From a virus, in the IMG/VR virus record IMGVR_UViG_3300020162_001995, positions 1 through 37,066 of that record: DNA of 37,066 nt. One strand, written 5' to 3'. The position numbers were made by a program, and so were the translations under genes. Of the stretch, positions 15,098 to 22,754 are shown one piece after another. The notes beneath the pieces were generated by a model that worked only from the letters and a program-made list of their open reading frames with translations, searched no databases and was not told the origin of the DNA. Position 1 is the stretch's first letter, and every line of letters starts with the position of its first letter.

Positions 15098-15550
15098 ATG
15101 AATATAGATGCATTAACACCACAAAAATCTTTAATTGACCTAGATGGCTTTTCACAAAATTCTTTAAATAGTGTTTTTATTGGTTACAACTTATCAAAAG
15201 TATTAGACGATATTATATTGGTAGAACTTGTAGATTTGGGTGGCAATTCCAATGAAATTGTTAGGAACGGTATCGTTGTTCCAATTAACGCCGAAACTCA
15301 AGCTTGGAGAATTGGTAAGGTTATTCTTTGTGGGCAAGGTACATCTTTAGTAAAACAAGGAGATCATGTCATATTTCCCAATAATAAAGGTATAATGATT
15401 TCAAATGTTGAAATTGAGGGTTACGGTAAATTGGAGCATGGTCAATTTTTAAATGAACATAGAATTTTTGGAATAGCCACACCTAGACAAGATGTACATA
15501 TCGAGACAGAATCTAAAAGCACTGCTAAGAACAAGCGTTTGCGAAATTAA
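15098..15550 (+). CDS. GroES-like co-chaperonin (gp31 analogue)
   Basis: A 150-residue protein with a chaperonin-10 fold pattern: SKVLDDIILVELVDLGGNS (residues ~34-52, the first barrel strand and mobile loop region), GIVVP, WRIGKVILCGQG, VKQGDHVIFPNNKG and a closing INEHR-like strand FLNEHRIFGIA. Cpn10 members read 'P-x-x-D-x-[VIL]-[VIL]-x-x...G-x-[VI]-x-x-VG-x-G...V-x-x-GD-x-V-x-[FY]'. In T4, gp31 replaces GroES for folding the major capsid protein. It lies downstream of the portal operon on the opposite strand and is expressed from an early-type promoter. Confidence 0.75.
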   Translation: MNIDALTPQKSLIDLDGFSQNSLNSVFIGYNLSKVLDDIILVELVDLGGNSNEIVRNGIVVPINAETQAWRIGKVILCGQGTSLVKQGDHVIFPNNKGIMISNVEIEGYGKLEHGQFLNEHRIFGIATPRQDVHIETESKSTAKNKRLRN

Positions 15551-15869
15551 ATTTAGAAGAAGAAATCCGATAGCTGGGAGATCTTTATATAGGAGAATGT
15601 TATGTACAACGTCTCCAACTATTTTGAATTCATTAGATGGTCGTTTAACTTTAAATTTTAGACCAACATCTAATCCTCCCTCCTATAATCCAGATCAATA
15701 TAATTTGGTCATAGTTTGGGATATTTTAATGCAAGACTATAGGAGCGTTAATATGTCTTATTGCAATTTAATAGCAAAAATTCCAGCAAATAAAACATTT
15801 TGGGATTATTTTATAAAAGAAATTTTACCCAAAAGTTCGAATGAGAAAAAATATTGGATGGATATTTAA
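15492..15869 (+). CDS. Small beta-barrel protein, possibly SH3-like (DUF2693-type)
   Basis: Up to 125 residues from the ATG at 15492, which lies 59 bases inside the co-chaperonin gene; no later ATG precedes the conserved core, so the long overlap or a non-ATG start near 15530 must be accepted. The core is LRTSVCEIKFRRRNP, then LYRRMLCTTSPTIL and NLVIVWDILMQDYRSVNM. This order ('V-x-V-x-F-x-K...R-x-M-x-CT' then 'VWD-x-x...WRS') recalls small phage proteins annotated as SH3 beta-barrel fold or DUF2693. Function unknown. Confidence 0.6.
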   Translation: MYISRQNLKALLRTSVCEIKFRRRNPIAGRSLYRRMLCTTSPTILNSLDGRLTLNFRPTSNPPSYNPDQYNLVIVWDILMQDYRSVNMSYCNLIAKIPANKTFWDYFIKEILPKSSNEKKYWMDI

Positions 15870-15875
15870 CAAATT

Positions 15876-16205
15876 ATGAATAATGATAATGATATATTTT
15901 TGAATAATTTACATAGAAATTTTAAATTCATATGTAATGGTAAAACAATTAAAGAGGGTAAACTTATTCTGTTTAATTTGAATGATTTTTATTACTCTTT
16001 CACGTTAGATGTGTCTGGTAATATAAAAAATTTTAAAATGCCTATGGCTTTTTCCGTCATGGACAATTTGAGTTCCATTAAATTGGATTATAGAATAAAA
16101 ACATTGTGTCATAATGTTTACGATTTTGAAATTTACAGTAGAACCATTGAACCTAAATCTAAAACTTGTTTTTATGATAATATAGTTGAAATGGTATTTG
16201 CTTGA
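15876..16205 (+). CDS. Unknown beta-rich protein
   Basis: A 109-residue protein of alternating strands (FKFICNGKTIKEGKLILFNLNDFYYSFTLDVSG; MPMAFSVMDNLSSIKLDYRIKTL). It has no recognisable family or signal. It sits between the SH3-like gene and gp15, six bases after the former. Confidence 0.55.
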   Translation: MNNDNDIFLNNLHRNFKFICNGKTIKEGKLILFNLNDFYYSFTLDVSGNIKNFKMPMAFSVMDNLSSIKLDYRIKTLCHNVYDFEIYSRTIEPKSKTCFYDNIVEMVFA

Positions 16206-16210
16206 TTTGT

Positions 16211-16223
16211 CTAAATAATTCAA
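16211..16223 (+). promoter_or_regulatory. Late-type promoter (CTAAATAATTCAA) for gp15
   Basis: Identical over 13 bases to the minus-strand box at 952-964; the ATG of the tail-completion gene lies ten bases further at 16233. Confidence 0.5.
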
Positions 16224-16232
16224 ACACCGATA

Positions 16233-17048
16233 ATGAAAAAATCTCCTTATTTTTTTGAAATAAAAAATCTTCTAATACAATTTTTGGCTGCTTTTAATAA
16301 TGTTGTTATTAAAAGATTTGATGAGGATAGAGATATTAAGCAAACATTACAAGTCAGATATGTATATGCCCCGAAACAGAGAGTTATATATGATTTGGTT
16401 AATTTTTCTCAAAATATAACTTTACCAGTTGTTAGCGTTAACATAACAAGTTTTTCTAGAGATGAAAGTAGAGTTTTTAACAAAAATTTAGGATTTCATA
16501 GACCAGATAGTTTAAAAGAAAATCAACCTACTCATTTAACTAGATTTTACAGAACTCCAGTTCCAGTGAATATAGGAGTTAATATGAATATAATGACCAA
16601 ATATCAAACGGATTTGGATCAAATAATGTCTAATTTTATTCCATTTTGCAATCCTTATATAATATTATCTTGGAAAACTCCCGAAGAATTCAATCTACCC
16701 TTCATAGAAGAAATAAGATCTGAAGTTCTTTGGAATGGGCAAGTTAGTGTGGAGTATCCAACGGACATAGATGGTAATAAAAAATATTTTGTTGTAGGTA
16801 ATACTAGTTTTACAATCAAAGGATGGCTTTTTTCAGATGCTAAACCAGTTAATAACATTTTTTATATAGATGCTGGTTTATCTGTGGTTAAAGGTGATCT
16901 ACATGAGAGTAGGTATTTCGAATTGAGTTCTCAAATTGTGCCGTATGAAAATTGTCACGAATATTATAATACGGAAATAATTTCAATTTCTGCTAATCCT
17001 CAAATAGAAGATGTTCAATTTGAGTACTCTCCAATTTTTGAAGAATAG
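16233..17048 (+). CDS. 15: Tail completion and sheath stabiliser protein, T4 gp15-like
   Basis: Caps the contractile tail and binds the neck. The 271 residues (T4 gp15: 272) follow gp15 along their length: NVVIKRFDEDRDIKQTLQVRYVYAP (T4: NIQIKRQLESGDK...VPITYASK), LPVVSVNITSF (LPRINLHLVDF), FYRTPVPVNIGVNMNIMTKY (YNPSPIKMIYELSIFTRY), DLDQIMSNFIPFCNPYI (DMFQIVEQILPYFQPHF) and FVVGNTSFTIKGWLF (WSLTFEVNGWMY). A late-type box precedes it, fitting a virion gene on the plus strand. Confidence 0.88.
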   Translation: MKKSPYFFEIKNLLIQFLAAFNNVVIKRFDEDRDIKQTLQVRYVYAPKQRVIYDLVNFSQNITLPVVSVNITSFSRDESRVFNKNLGFHRPDSLKENQPTHLTRFYRTPVPVNIGVNMNIMTKYQTDLDQIMSNFIPFCNPYIILSWKTPEEFNLPFIEEIRSEVLWNGQVSVEYPTDIDGNKKYFVVGNTSFTIKGWLFSDAKPVNNIFYIDAGLSVVKGDLHESRYFELSSQIVPYENCHEYYNTEIISISANPQIEDVQFEYSPIFEE

Positions 17049-17050
17049 AC

Positions 17051-17078
17051 TTGATTTTTAAATTATTTCGTATATAAT
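17051..17078 (+). promoter_or_regulatory. Early-type promoter for a 53-residue protein and nuclease gene
   Basis: TTGATT at 17051-17056, 16 bases, consensus TATAAT at 17073-17078, 6 bases, ATG at 17085. Confidence 0.65.
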
Positions 17079-17084
17079 AATCTC

Positions 17085-17246
17085 ATGGAAAATACAGAAT
17101 CCGTTAAAAACGATAATATGGTGAAGGCTAAACAAGAAATAGAAGAAGTTCTTGAAAAATATAAGATTGTTTTAGTCCCAGTCATTATACATCAAGGTGA
17201 TAAGACTATTAGCCGAATTGATATAACATCTTTGAGCGAAGAGTAA
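17085..17246 (+). CDS. Small unknown protein (53 residues)
   Basis: An ORF too short for a usual length cut-off: it opens at an ATG exactly at the predicted transcription start and ends one base before the next gene. The product is MENTESVKNDNMVKAKQEIE followed by EVLEKYKIVLVPVIIHQGDK and an ISRIDITSLSEE tail: one helix, then two strands. This looks like a small phage protein of the 'KYKIVLVPVI-x-x-G' kind. Function unknown. Confidence 0.65.
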   Translation: MENTESVKNDNMVKAKQEIEEVLEKYKIVLVPVIIHQGDKTISRIDITSLSEE

Positions 17247-17247
17247 G

Positions 17248-17973
17248 ATGTGGGTTGAAGAATTTCCCTTGATTGGGGAAAAAATCCCATCCTTAGAAAA
17301 GGATACACATACTTATCGTTGCTCGGATGGTTATTTATATAAATCCGTTTCTTCAATACTTTCTTCTATAAAACCAAAATTTGATTTAGAACAGAAAGCC
17401 TTGGAATATTCTTTAAGGAGAAAGATTCCAATAGATGATGTTTTTAAATTGTGGGAAGATAAGAAAAATGTCGGTTTAAAATATGGTACCGATGTTCATG
17501 AAAATGTTGAAGAATATTTTAAAACGAGGAATGTTATAAATTCTAGATATGAATCTATTATTAAAGAAATCTACGATAGGGTTTATGTTGAGAGTGGACA
17601 TAACGAATTGATATGTTTTGATAAAAATAAAAAAATATGCGGTACAGCCGATTATGTTGTATTTGGTTTTAATTTTTTTGATATTTTTGATTTTAAAACA
17701 AATTTAAAATTTAATTTTGAAAATCAATATGATGATAAATTTTTATTAGATCCAGTATCCCATTTACCAAACTCTGAGTATTTTATATACTCTTTGCAAT
17801 TATCTTTTTATGCTAATATGATAGAAAGATTGACTGGTTTAAAATGTAGATTTTTAAATATATTTTGGTTGAAACGTATGATAGATACTAAATTAGTCTT
17901 CAAGGCCAAGTGGTTGAAATATACAGTCCCTTACTTAAAGGAAGAAGTTGAAAATATTTTATGCAACGTTTAA
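17248..17973 (+). CDS. RecB/Cas4-like PD-(D/E)XK exonuclease
   Basis: A 241-residue nuclease of the RecB family. The visible motifs are YKSVSSILSSIKP (30-43), the GxxxH-type GTDVHENVEEYF (80-91) with a metal-ligand His, GTADYVVF (132-139) with the catalytic Asp, DIFDFKTN (145-152) with the D-x-K pair, and the QxxxY-like LQLSFYANMIERL. Members degrade DNA ends in recombination and host DNA breakdown. It lacks the four-Cys cluster of Cas4. It overlaps the dCMP deaminase start by 13 bases; both would serve nucleotide supply and recombination. Confidence 0.85.
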   Translation: MWVEEFPLIGEKIPSLEKDTHTYRCSDGYLYKSVSSILSSIKPKFDLEQKALEYSLRRKIPIDDVFKLWEDKKNVGLKYGTDVHENVEEYFKTRNVINSRYESIIKEIYDRVYVESGHNELICFDKNKKICGTADYVVFGFNFFDIFDFKTNLKFNFENQYDDKFLLDPVSHLPNSEYFIYSLQLSFYANMIERLTGLKCRFLNIFWLKRMIDTKLVFKAKWLKYTVPYLKEEVENILCNV

Positions 17974-18389
17974 AATGGGAAGAATATGCACTCGAATTGG
18001 CAAGAACGGCTTCTTTGAGGTCCGAAGATCCTTTTAGAAAAGTTGGTGCTTGTGCATTGTCTTATGATAATAGAGTATTGGGGGTTGCATATAATGGTTT
18101 AAAGAGTGGTAAAATTGTTGATGAATCTTTTTGGAAAGATAGAGACGCTAGAAGACCTTTCATGATTCATGCTGAAACTAATCTTCTTTCACTATTTCCT
18201 AGAAATGAGGGTTCTTTGATAGCAGTAACTTTGTTACCATGTTCTAGTTGTGCTAAAATGATTTGTTCTTGGAATATTAATACTGTTGTGTATTCTGAAG
18301 AATATGAAAATGTTGATGCTTTGCATAGTAAAGAAATATTTGATTTTTATAATATAAGATTGAAAAAAATAACATATTCGAATAAATAA
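17961..18389 (+). CDS. cd: dCMP (deoxycytidylate) deaminase
   Basis: Zinc-dependent deaminase converting dCMP to dUMP for dTMP synthesis. Zinc ligands and catalytic Glu are visible as HAE (70-72) and PCSSCAKM (93-100); the N-terminal block WEEYALELARTASLRSEDPFRKVGACAL is typical of the dCMP/Cyt deaminase fold. At 142 residues it is shorter than T4 Cd (193), lacking the extra zinc-binding insert. The substrate could also be another cytosine nucleotide. It lies directly before the tail-fibre gene. Confidence 0.85.
   Translation: MQRLKWEEYALELARTASLRSEDPFRKVGACALSYDNRVLGVAYNGLKSGKIVDESFWKDRDARRPFMIHAETNLLSLFPRNEGSLIAVTLLPCSSCAKMICSWNINTVVYSEEYENVDALHSKEIFDFYNIRLKKITYSNK
18382..18389 (+). promoter_or_regulatory. 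Candidate late-type box before the tail-fibre gene
   Basis: ATAAATAA, followed by TTTG and the ATG at 18398, resembles the late boxes elsewhere. It overlaps the stop codon of the deaminase gene, so chance is possible. Confidence 0.35.
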
Positions 18390-18397
18390 TTTGAAAT

Positions 18398-20203
18398 ATG
18401 GCTACAGTTGCAACTATTTCTGTCAATTTCGCAAATTACGGCACCTCATCATTCACTCCAGCTGGAGTAACAGATAGGTCTATAAACCCCTTAACATTAT
18501 CTCAATTTTGTCTAGGTTCATCTACTGGTGATTTCGGTTATATTGGGGGGTTTGTTAAAAAAACGGGCGATACCATGAGTGGTATGTTGACCCTTCCTTT
18601 GACGATGCCTACAACCGATAATCATGCCGCTAGAAAGGGGTATGTAGATTCTAGAATAAATTCTTTATCTTCAACTATATCTGACACTGGTGTTATTGGA
18701 TATGTTCGTATTTCTGGATCTACCATGACTGGTATGTTGACTTTACCAACTACCGACCCTACTAATGTCAATCATTCTACGAGAAAGGGTTATGTTGATG
18801 GTAGAATAGCTTCATTATCTGGACAAGTTAATAATGTATTGGCAGGAAATCCAGGCTATTTGAAACTAAATGGTGGTACCATGTCTGGTATAATCAACAT
18901 GGGTAATAGCAAAATTACTCAATTACCAACCACTGGCCTTAATGATACTGATGCTGTTCCTAAGAAATATGTGGATGATGCTATTGGTGGTGGTACTAGT
19001 GGTTTGGTTAGTAAATCATATGTTGATGCCGCTGATGGTTTACGAGTGTTGAAGACTGGCGATACCATGAGCGGAACTTTGAATATAGCTGGTACGACTC
19101 AGACTATAGGGGTTAATACTGGACCCACTGGAGCTAGTTTGGATATTCAAGCCAGTACCACTGGTATTGACGGCAATGCTGCATATATGAGTTTTCATAG
19201 ACCATCCAAATATGCTGTTAGATTGGGTCTAGATACTGATAATAAATTAAAAGTTGGTGGGTGGAGCATGGGTAATGTAGCCTATGAAATTTTAAATTCT
19301 AACAATTGGTCTACTTATATACCCAATCAAACGTCTAATGATCTTAGATACATATTAAAAGCTGGTGATACCATGAGTGGTTTTTTAACATTAAATGCTA
19401 ATCCTACTTCAAATTTACATGCTGCCACTAAACAATACGTAGATAGTGCCGTTGGCGGTGGTACTAGTGGATTAGTTAGTAAAACATATGTAGATAACGC
19501 CGATGCCTTGAGGGTGTTGAAGACTGGTGATACCATGAGTGGTTTTTTAACATTACATGCTAATCCCACTTCAAATTTACATGCTGTCACTAAACAATAC
19601 GTAGATGCTGGCTTGGGTGGTAAAGTAGATTCCGCTACACTTGGGCTTTATTTACCTTTGAATGGTGGTACTTTAACTAACTTTTTAACATTACATGCTA
19701 ATCCTACTTCAAATTTACATGCTGCCACTAAACAATACGTAGACAGTGGTGTTTCTGCCGCAACAACCGCTGCCAATACAGCAAAAACAGCTGCCGATAA
19801 TGCCGCTACTGCTGCTGCGGCTGCTAATACGAATGCTAATACTAGAGTTTTAAAAGCTGGTGACACCATGACTGGCTCATTGACAGTTCAAGGTAATATT
19901 ACCGCTAGTGGAGAAGTTACTGCATATTCGGATGCAAGGTTAAAAACAAATATTAAAGTTATAGAAGATGCCTTAAATAAAGTTCTGAAATTAAAAGGTG
20001 TAAGTTTTGAAAAAAAACCTGATAATAGAAAATCCATAGGTGTTATTGCGCAAGATGTCATGGAAGTTATACCTGAAGTTGTTAATTATGAAACAGATGG
20101 TTATTATTCCGTAGCGTATGGTAACATTGTTGCCGTTTTGATTGAAGCTGTAAAGGAGCTTTCAAATAAAGTTGACATTTTAGAACAAAAGTTAAATAGT
20201 TAA
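18398..20203 (+). CDS. Tail fibre with repeats and C-terminal S74 intramolecular chaperone
   Basis: A 601-residue fibre. From about residue 50 to 490 it is built of repeats of the type GDTMSG-x-LTL, then P-T-[DS]-x-x-HA-[AV]-[TR]-K-[QG]-YVD, a common trimeric fibre module. A short Ala/Asn-rich helical stretch (AATTAANTAKTAADNAAT) follows, and the last ~95 residues form a peptidase S74 / intramolecular chaperone domain: SDARLKTNIKVIEDALNK, SIGVIAQDVMEVIPEVV and a final trimeric coiled coil. The Ser of 'SDARLK' is the expected self-cleavage nucleophile, so the chaperone is removed after trimerisation. The protein probably binds host receptors or carries the adhesin encoded next. Confidence 0.92.
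   Translation: MATVATISVNFANYGTSSFTPAGVTDRSINPLTLSQFCLGSSTGDFGYIGGFVKKTGDTMSGMLTLPLTMPTTDNHAARKGYVDSRINSLSSTISDTGVIGYVRISGSTMTGMLTLPTTDPTNVNHSTRKGYVDGRIASLSGQVNNVLAGNPGYLKLNGGTMSGIINMGNSKITQLPTTGLNDTDAVPKKYVDDAIGGGTSGLVSKSYVDAADGLRVLKTGDTMSGTLNIAGTTQTIGVNTGPTGASLDIQASTTGIDGNAAYMSFHRPSKYAVRLGLDTDNKLKVGGWSMGNVAYEILNSNNWSTYIPNQTSNDLRYILKAGDTMSGFLTLNANPTSNLHAATKQYVDSAVGGGTSGLVSKTYVDNADALRVLKTGDTMSGFLTLHANPTSNLHAVTKQYVDAGLGGKVDSATLGLYLPLNGGTLTNFLTLHANPTSNLHAATKQYVDSGVSAATTAANTAKTAADNAATAAAAANTNANTRVLKAGDTMTGSLTVQGNITASGEVTAYSDARLKTNIKVIEDALNKVLKLKGVSFEKKPDNRKSIGVIAQDVMEVIPEVVNYETDGYYSVAYGNIVAVLIEAVKELSNKVDILEQKLNS
19381..19740 (+). repeat. Three ~60-base near-identical direct repeats in the fibre gene
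   Basis: Copies at 19381-19440, 19543-19602 and 19681-19740 differ from each other at only a few positions. They encode the FLTL(N/H)ANPTSNLHA module and are long enough for homologous recombination between copies, so module number could vary. Confidence 0.85.
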
Positions 20204-20212
20204 CATATTATT

Positions 20213-21298
20213 ATGGCTATTAGAATATCTGGTCCCTTACCTATACAAGAAATATCCAACGAGTTCGGCGGTTCAGTGCCGCATGCTTTATCGGAATATT
20301 ATGCTGATGGGGTTTTCGTGAAAAATGAATATAACCCAAAGACTCCACCAATTCCAAATAAAGGTGTTGGTAATAATACTATTAAAGTTGGAGATTTTTA
20401 CGGTAAAGGTAAGAAAAAAGCGGTGACTGTTACAATTACATCCAATGAATCTTCTGTCAATGTTTATGCTACAAAATTTAGATCTTTAATTCAAAACGAG
20501 ATTCAGGATGTGGACGCTACTTTAATTATTAATTCTGGAGTTACTCTTACTGGAAATCCAGCATTGATTGTAACAGCCAATGATCCCACTAGACTTAATG
20601 GTTTTAGATCTACAGATTCAATTACAATAATTAATAACGGCAATATTATTGGGAATGCTGGTACTGGTGGTGATGGAGGATGTGCTAGTGGTGTCGCTGG
20701 GAAGAACGGAACCGTTGGAGGAATGGGTGTGCAATTATATAGAGCAACTAGCATCATAAACAACGGAACTATAGCTGGAGGAGCTTCTGGTGGTAAGGGT
20801 GGTACTGGTGGGGTTATTACATCTTATAATCAAAGAGCAGTTGCAGCTACTAGAAAATATTGTCCACCAGCGCAGCAACAAAGAAGTCAAGTAAATGTGT
20901 GTAACACTGATGAAAATTGCAGAGGTGTTGGTTGGATGAGTTGTGGTTGCAGAAGACCTTGCGGGAAGACTAACGCTAGATGCGATGGCAGATATGGAAG
21001 AGGTAGAGGGCAACAAAGAACTAACTATTATCCACCTTGTCAGGGTAGTGATACGCCAGCTAGAGCACAAAACAATGATGTTAGAAGTACAGATACTTGC
21101 GGAGGTAAAGGTGGTGACGGCGCTACACCTTTCAGTAACACAGTATTGGCTGGAGGTAATGGTGGCGGTGGAGGTGCTACAAACGGCAATGCTGGAGGTA
21201 AATGGGGTGAAGGCGGTTCTTATTATTTAAAAGGTGCTAATTCCTTGGTAGGTACTGTAGGTGGAACTCTACTTGGCTTATCTTCAGCTACACCATAA
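20213..21298 (+). CDS. Glycine-rich, cysteine-studded tail-fibre adhesin (gp38-like)
   Basis: A 361-residue distal adhesin. The N-terminus MAIRISGPLPIQEISNEFGG is a module seen at the start of many phage fibre-tip proteins, followed by a NTIKVGDFYGK turn. Residues 75-145 are beta-rich. From 138 on come SI-x-I-x-NNG-x-I-x-G strands and Gly-rich runs (GTGGDGG, GGKGGTGG, GGNGGGGG), as in the polyglycine-helix adhesins of T-even and S16-type phages. Between 217 and 296 an insert carries nine Cys (217, 230, 236, 244, 246, 250, 257, 276, 296), a possible disulphide or metal-bound loop. It follows the fibre gene by nine bases and is the likely host-range determinant. Confidence 0.8.
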   Translation: MAIRISGPLPIQEISNEFGGSVPHALSEYYADGVFVKNEYNPKTPPIPNKGVGNNTIKVGDFYGKGKKKAVTVTITSNESSVNVYATKFRSLIQNEIQDVDATLIINSGVTLTGNPALIVTANDPTRLNGFRSTDSITIINNGNIIGNAGTGGDGGCASGVAGKNGTVGGMGVQLYRATSIINNGTIAGGASGGKGGTGGVITSYNQRAVAATRKYCPPAQQQRSQVNVCNTDENCRGVGWMSCGCRRPCGKTNARCDGRYGRGRGQQRTNYYPPCQGSDTPARAQNNDVRSTDTCGGKGGDGATPFSNTVLAGGNGGGGGATNGNAGGKWGEGGSYYLKGANSLVGTVGGTLLGLSSATP

Positions 21299-21307
21299 AA
21301 AAAAATA

Positions 21308-21335
21308 TTGACATTTATAATTCATATACTATATT
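21308..21335 (+). promoter_or_regulatory. Early-type promoter at the start of the accessory block
   Basis: TTGACA at 21308-21313, 16 bases, TATATT at 21330-21335, 4 bases to ATG 21340 (10 to an in-frame ATG at 21346). Confidence 0.55.
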
Positions 21336-21339
21336 ATAG

Positions 21340-21987
21340 ATGTATATGTTTAATTATAATTACTCGATTATTAATGAATCTTCGATAGATAAAGACGAGC
21401 ATTTTCAGATTTTAATAAAATCTGAAAAACTTTTAAAAAAATACGATATTAAAATTAAGAAATATGTAGATGATGACTTATTGAACATAATTTGTGAATA
21501 CTACGGAAATAAATTTATGGAATCTGAAAAAAAATATATTGCGATAATTGAAAAATTAAAAGAAGAATCTCATTTTGAATTCTTCTTTAAAAAAAATTCG
21601 GAAGAATCTATCGACTATGATAGATTGCCAGATATAACTTTGGATATATTGGAAATAGATCATGATAATTTAGAAGTTAAATTTTTGCCTTATTCTAGCT
21701 TGTATAAGAGTGTTAATAAATCTGTATACCCGACAATAAGTTGTAAATTCGATTTATTGGATGGTGTGGTGTCTAATGGTTTAGACCTTGGAAATTTATT
21801 ATTAGATTATTCTCAACAGTTGATATCTAATATTTTGGATGAAGAAAAAAATGATCCAAACATTTATTCTAAAAATGATATTGTGGGTACTGTTATGGAT
21901 GGTGGTGATGATGATCGGGAATATTTAAACGATACTGTATTTTTTGGTAAATCTAATAAAGCACTCGATGCTTTGAATTTTATATAA
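21340..21987 (+). CDS. Unknown acidic protein
   Basis: A 215-residue protein. The first half is helical and Lys/Glu-rich (LIKSEKLLKKYDIKIKKYVD; KFMESEKKYIAIIEKLKEE). The second half is beta-rich with acidic turns (LPDITLDILEIDHDNLEVKFLP; YPTISCKFDLLDGVV). No family is recognised. It is the first gene behind an early-type promoter; ATG 21346 is an alternative start. Confidence 0.6.
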   Translation: MYMFNYNYSIINESSIDKDEHFQILIKSEKLLKKYDIKIKKYVDDDLLNIICEYYGNKFMESEKKYIAIIEKLKEESHFEFFFKKNSEESIDYDRLPDITLDILEIDHDNLEVKFLPYSSLYKSVNKSVYPTISCKFDLLDGVVSNGLDLGNLLLDYSQQLISNILDEEKNDPNIYSKNDIVGTVMDGGDDDREYLNDTVFFGKSNKALDALNFI

Positions 21988-21988
21988 T

Positions 21989-22309
21989 ATGGATACATTT
22001 TTTAATCTTTTATATTTTGTGCTTTTATCTTTAAGCATTTCTGTTATGTGGAATTTTTCTAAAATTTTTAATCCTTTTAGAAATTTAATATCCAGAATTC
22101 CTTATGTTAGGGTACCTTTATTGTGTCCAGAGTGTAGTTCTTTTTGGTTTGGGCTTCTATGCTCTTTATTATATAATCCAATTGTTTTAGATTTTAATTT
22201 TTTTATAATCTCTAATATATTTTGTGGTTTAATTGTTTATTTGTTCGCTCATTTTATTTTTAAAAATGAACAAATAAATCTTGAAAATAAAATCAATTTT
22301 ATTAAATAA
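21989..22309 (+). CDS. Small integral membrane protein with CPEC motif (DUF1360-like)
   Basis: A 106-residue protein with an N-terminal hydrophobic helix (LLYFVLLSLSISVMW), a conserved-looking turn LLCPECSSFWFGLLCSLLYNP and a third hydrophobic stretch (FFIISNIFCGLIVYLFAHFIF). A CPxC-x-x-FW-x-G motif between membrane helices is a feature of DUF1360-type phage and sporulation-associated membrane proteins. The role is unknown; membrane protection or superinfection exclusion are possible. Confidence 0.65.
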   Translation: MDTFFNLLYFVLLSLSISVMWNFSKIFNPFRNLISRIPYVRVPLLCPECSSFWFGLLCSLLYNPIVLDFNFFIISNIFCGLIVYLFAHFIFKNEQINLENKINFIK

Positions 22310-22317
22310 AAAAAAAT

Positions 22318-22752
22318 ATGAACAAAGAACTATTATTAAAAGCCGTAACTGAATATGAATTTACCCATGGTATTTTCATAGAATTAAACAAAGATGGGTC
22401 CGATTTCCAAAAAGAATTTATAAAATTAGCGCCTTCAATTGAAGCGGATATTAAAAGTTCTGCTTTAAATCGAGAATGTTCATGCACAGTTAAGGTTAAA
22501 AACTTTATCAGAGATCATAAAGATGAATGTATTTCTTTTTTAAGAAATATGGTGGAATCTTCAATTATAACAGAAATTGATTTTGAACTTTTAAATAAAG
22601 AATATCGTGTATTAGTGGTAGCTGGAAAAGTGGCTAAAACTTCTATAAAAGATTGGCCAGAATTTATAAACAATCTGGAAGAGAGTAATGCTACTTATAA
22701 AGGTATGCATGTTGTTAAAGAAAACGATGATATTTATGTTTTCTTTTCTTGA
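22318..22752 (+). CDS. Unknown protein
   Basis: A 144-residue alpha/beta protein (MNKELLLKAVTEYEFTHGIF; ECSCTVKVKNFIRDHKDECISFL; YRVLVVAGKVAKTSIKDWPEF) with no recognised family. The upstream base run is A-rich without a Shine-Dalgarno sequence. It probably couples to the oxygenase gene that follows. Confidence 0.6.
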   Translation: MNKELLLKAVTEYEFTHGIFIELNKDGSDFQKEFIKLAPSIEADIKSSALNRECSCTVKVKNFIRDHKDECISFLRNMVESSIITEIDFELLNKEYRVLVVAGKVAKTSIKDWPEFINNLEESNATYKGMHVVKENDDIYVFFS

Positions 22753-22754
22753 AA

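Noticed and set aside
19381-19740. CRISPR-like array
   Set aside because: The repeats lie in frame in a protein-coding gene, are longer than CRISPR repeats and have coding spacers of different length.
19327-19869. Minus-strand ORFs over the fibre repeats
   Set aside because: The repeats are in the fibre gene, so the antisense ORFs repeat the same string; no independent evidence.
20735-21230. ORFs on both strands over the adhesin (111 and 95 residues)
   Set aside because: They arise from the Gly-rich repeat composition of the adhesin gene and show no own start signals.
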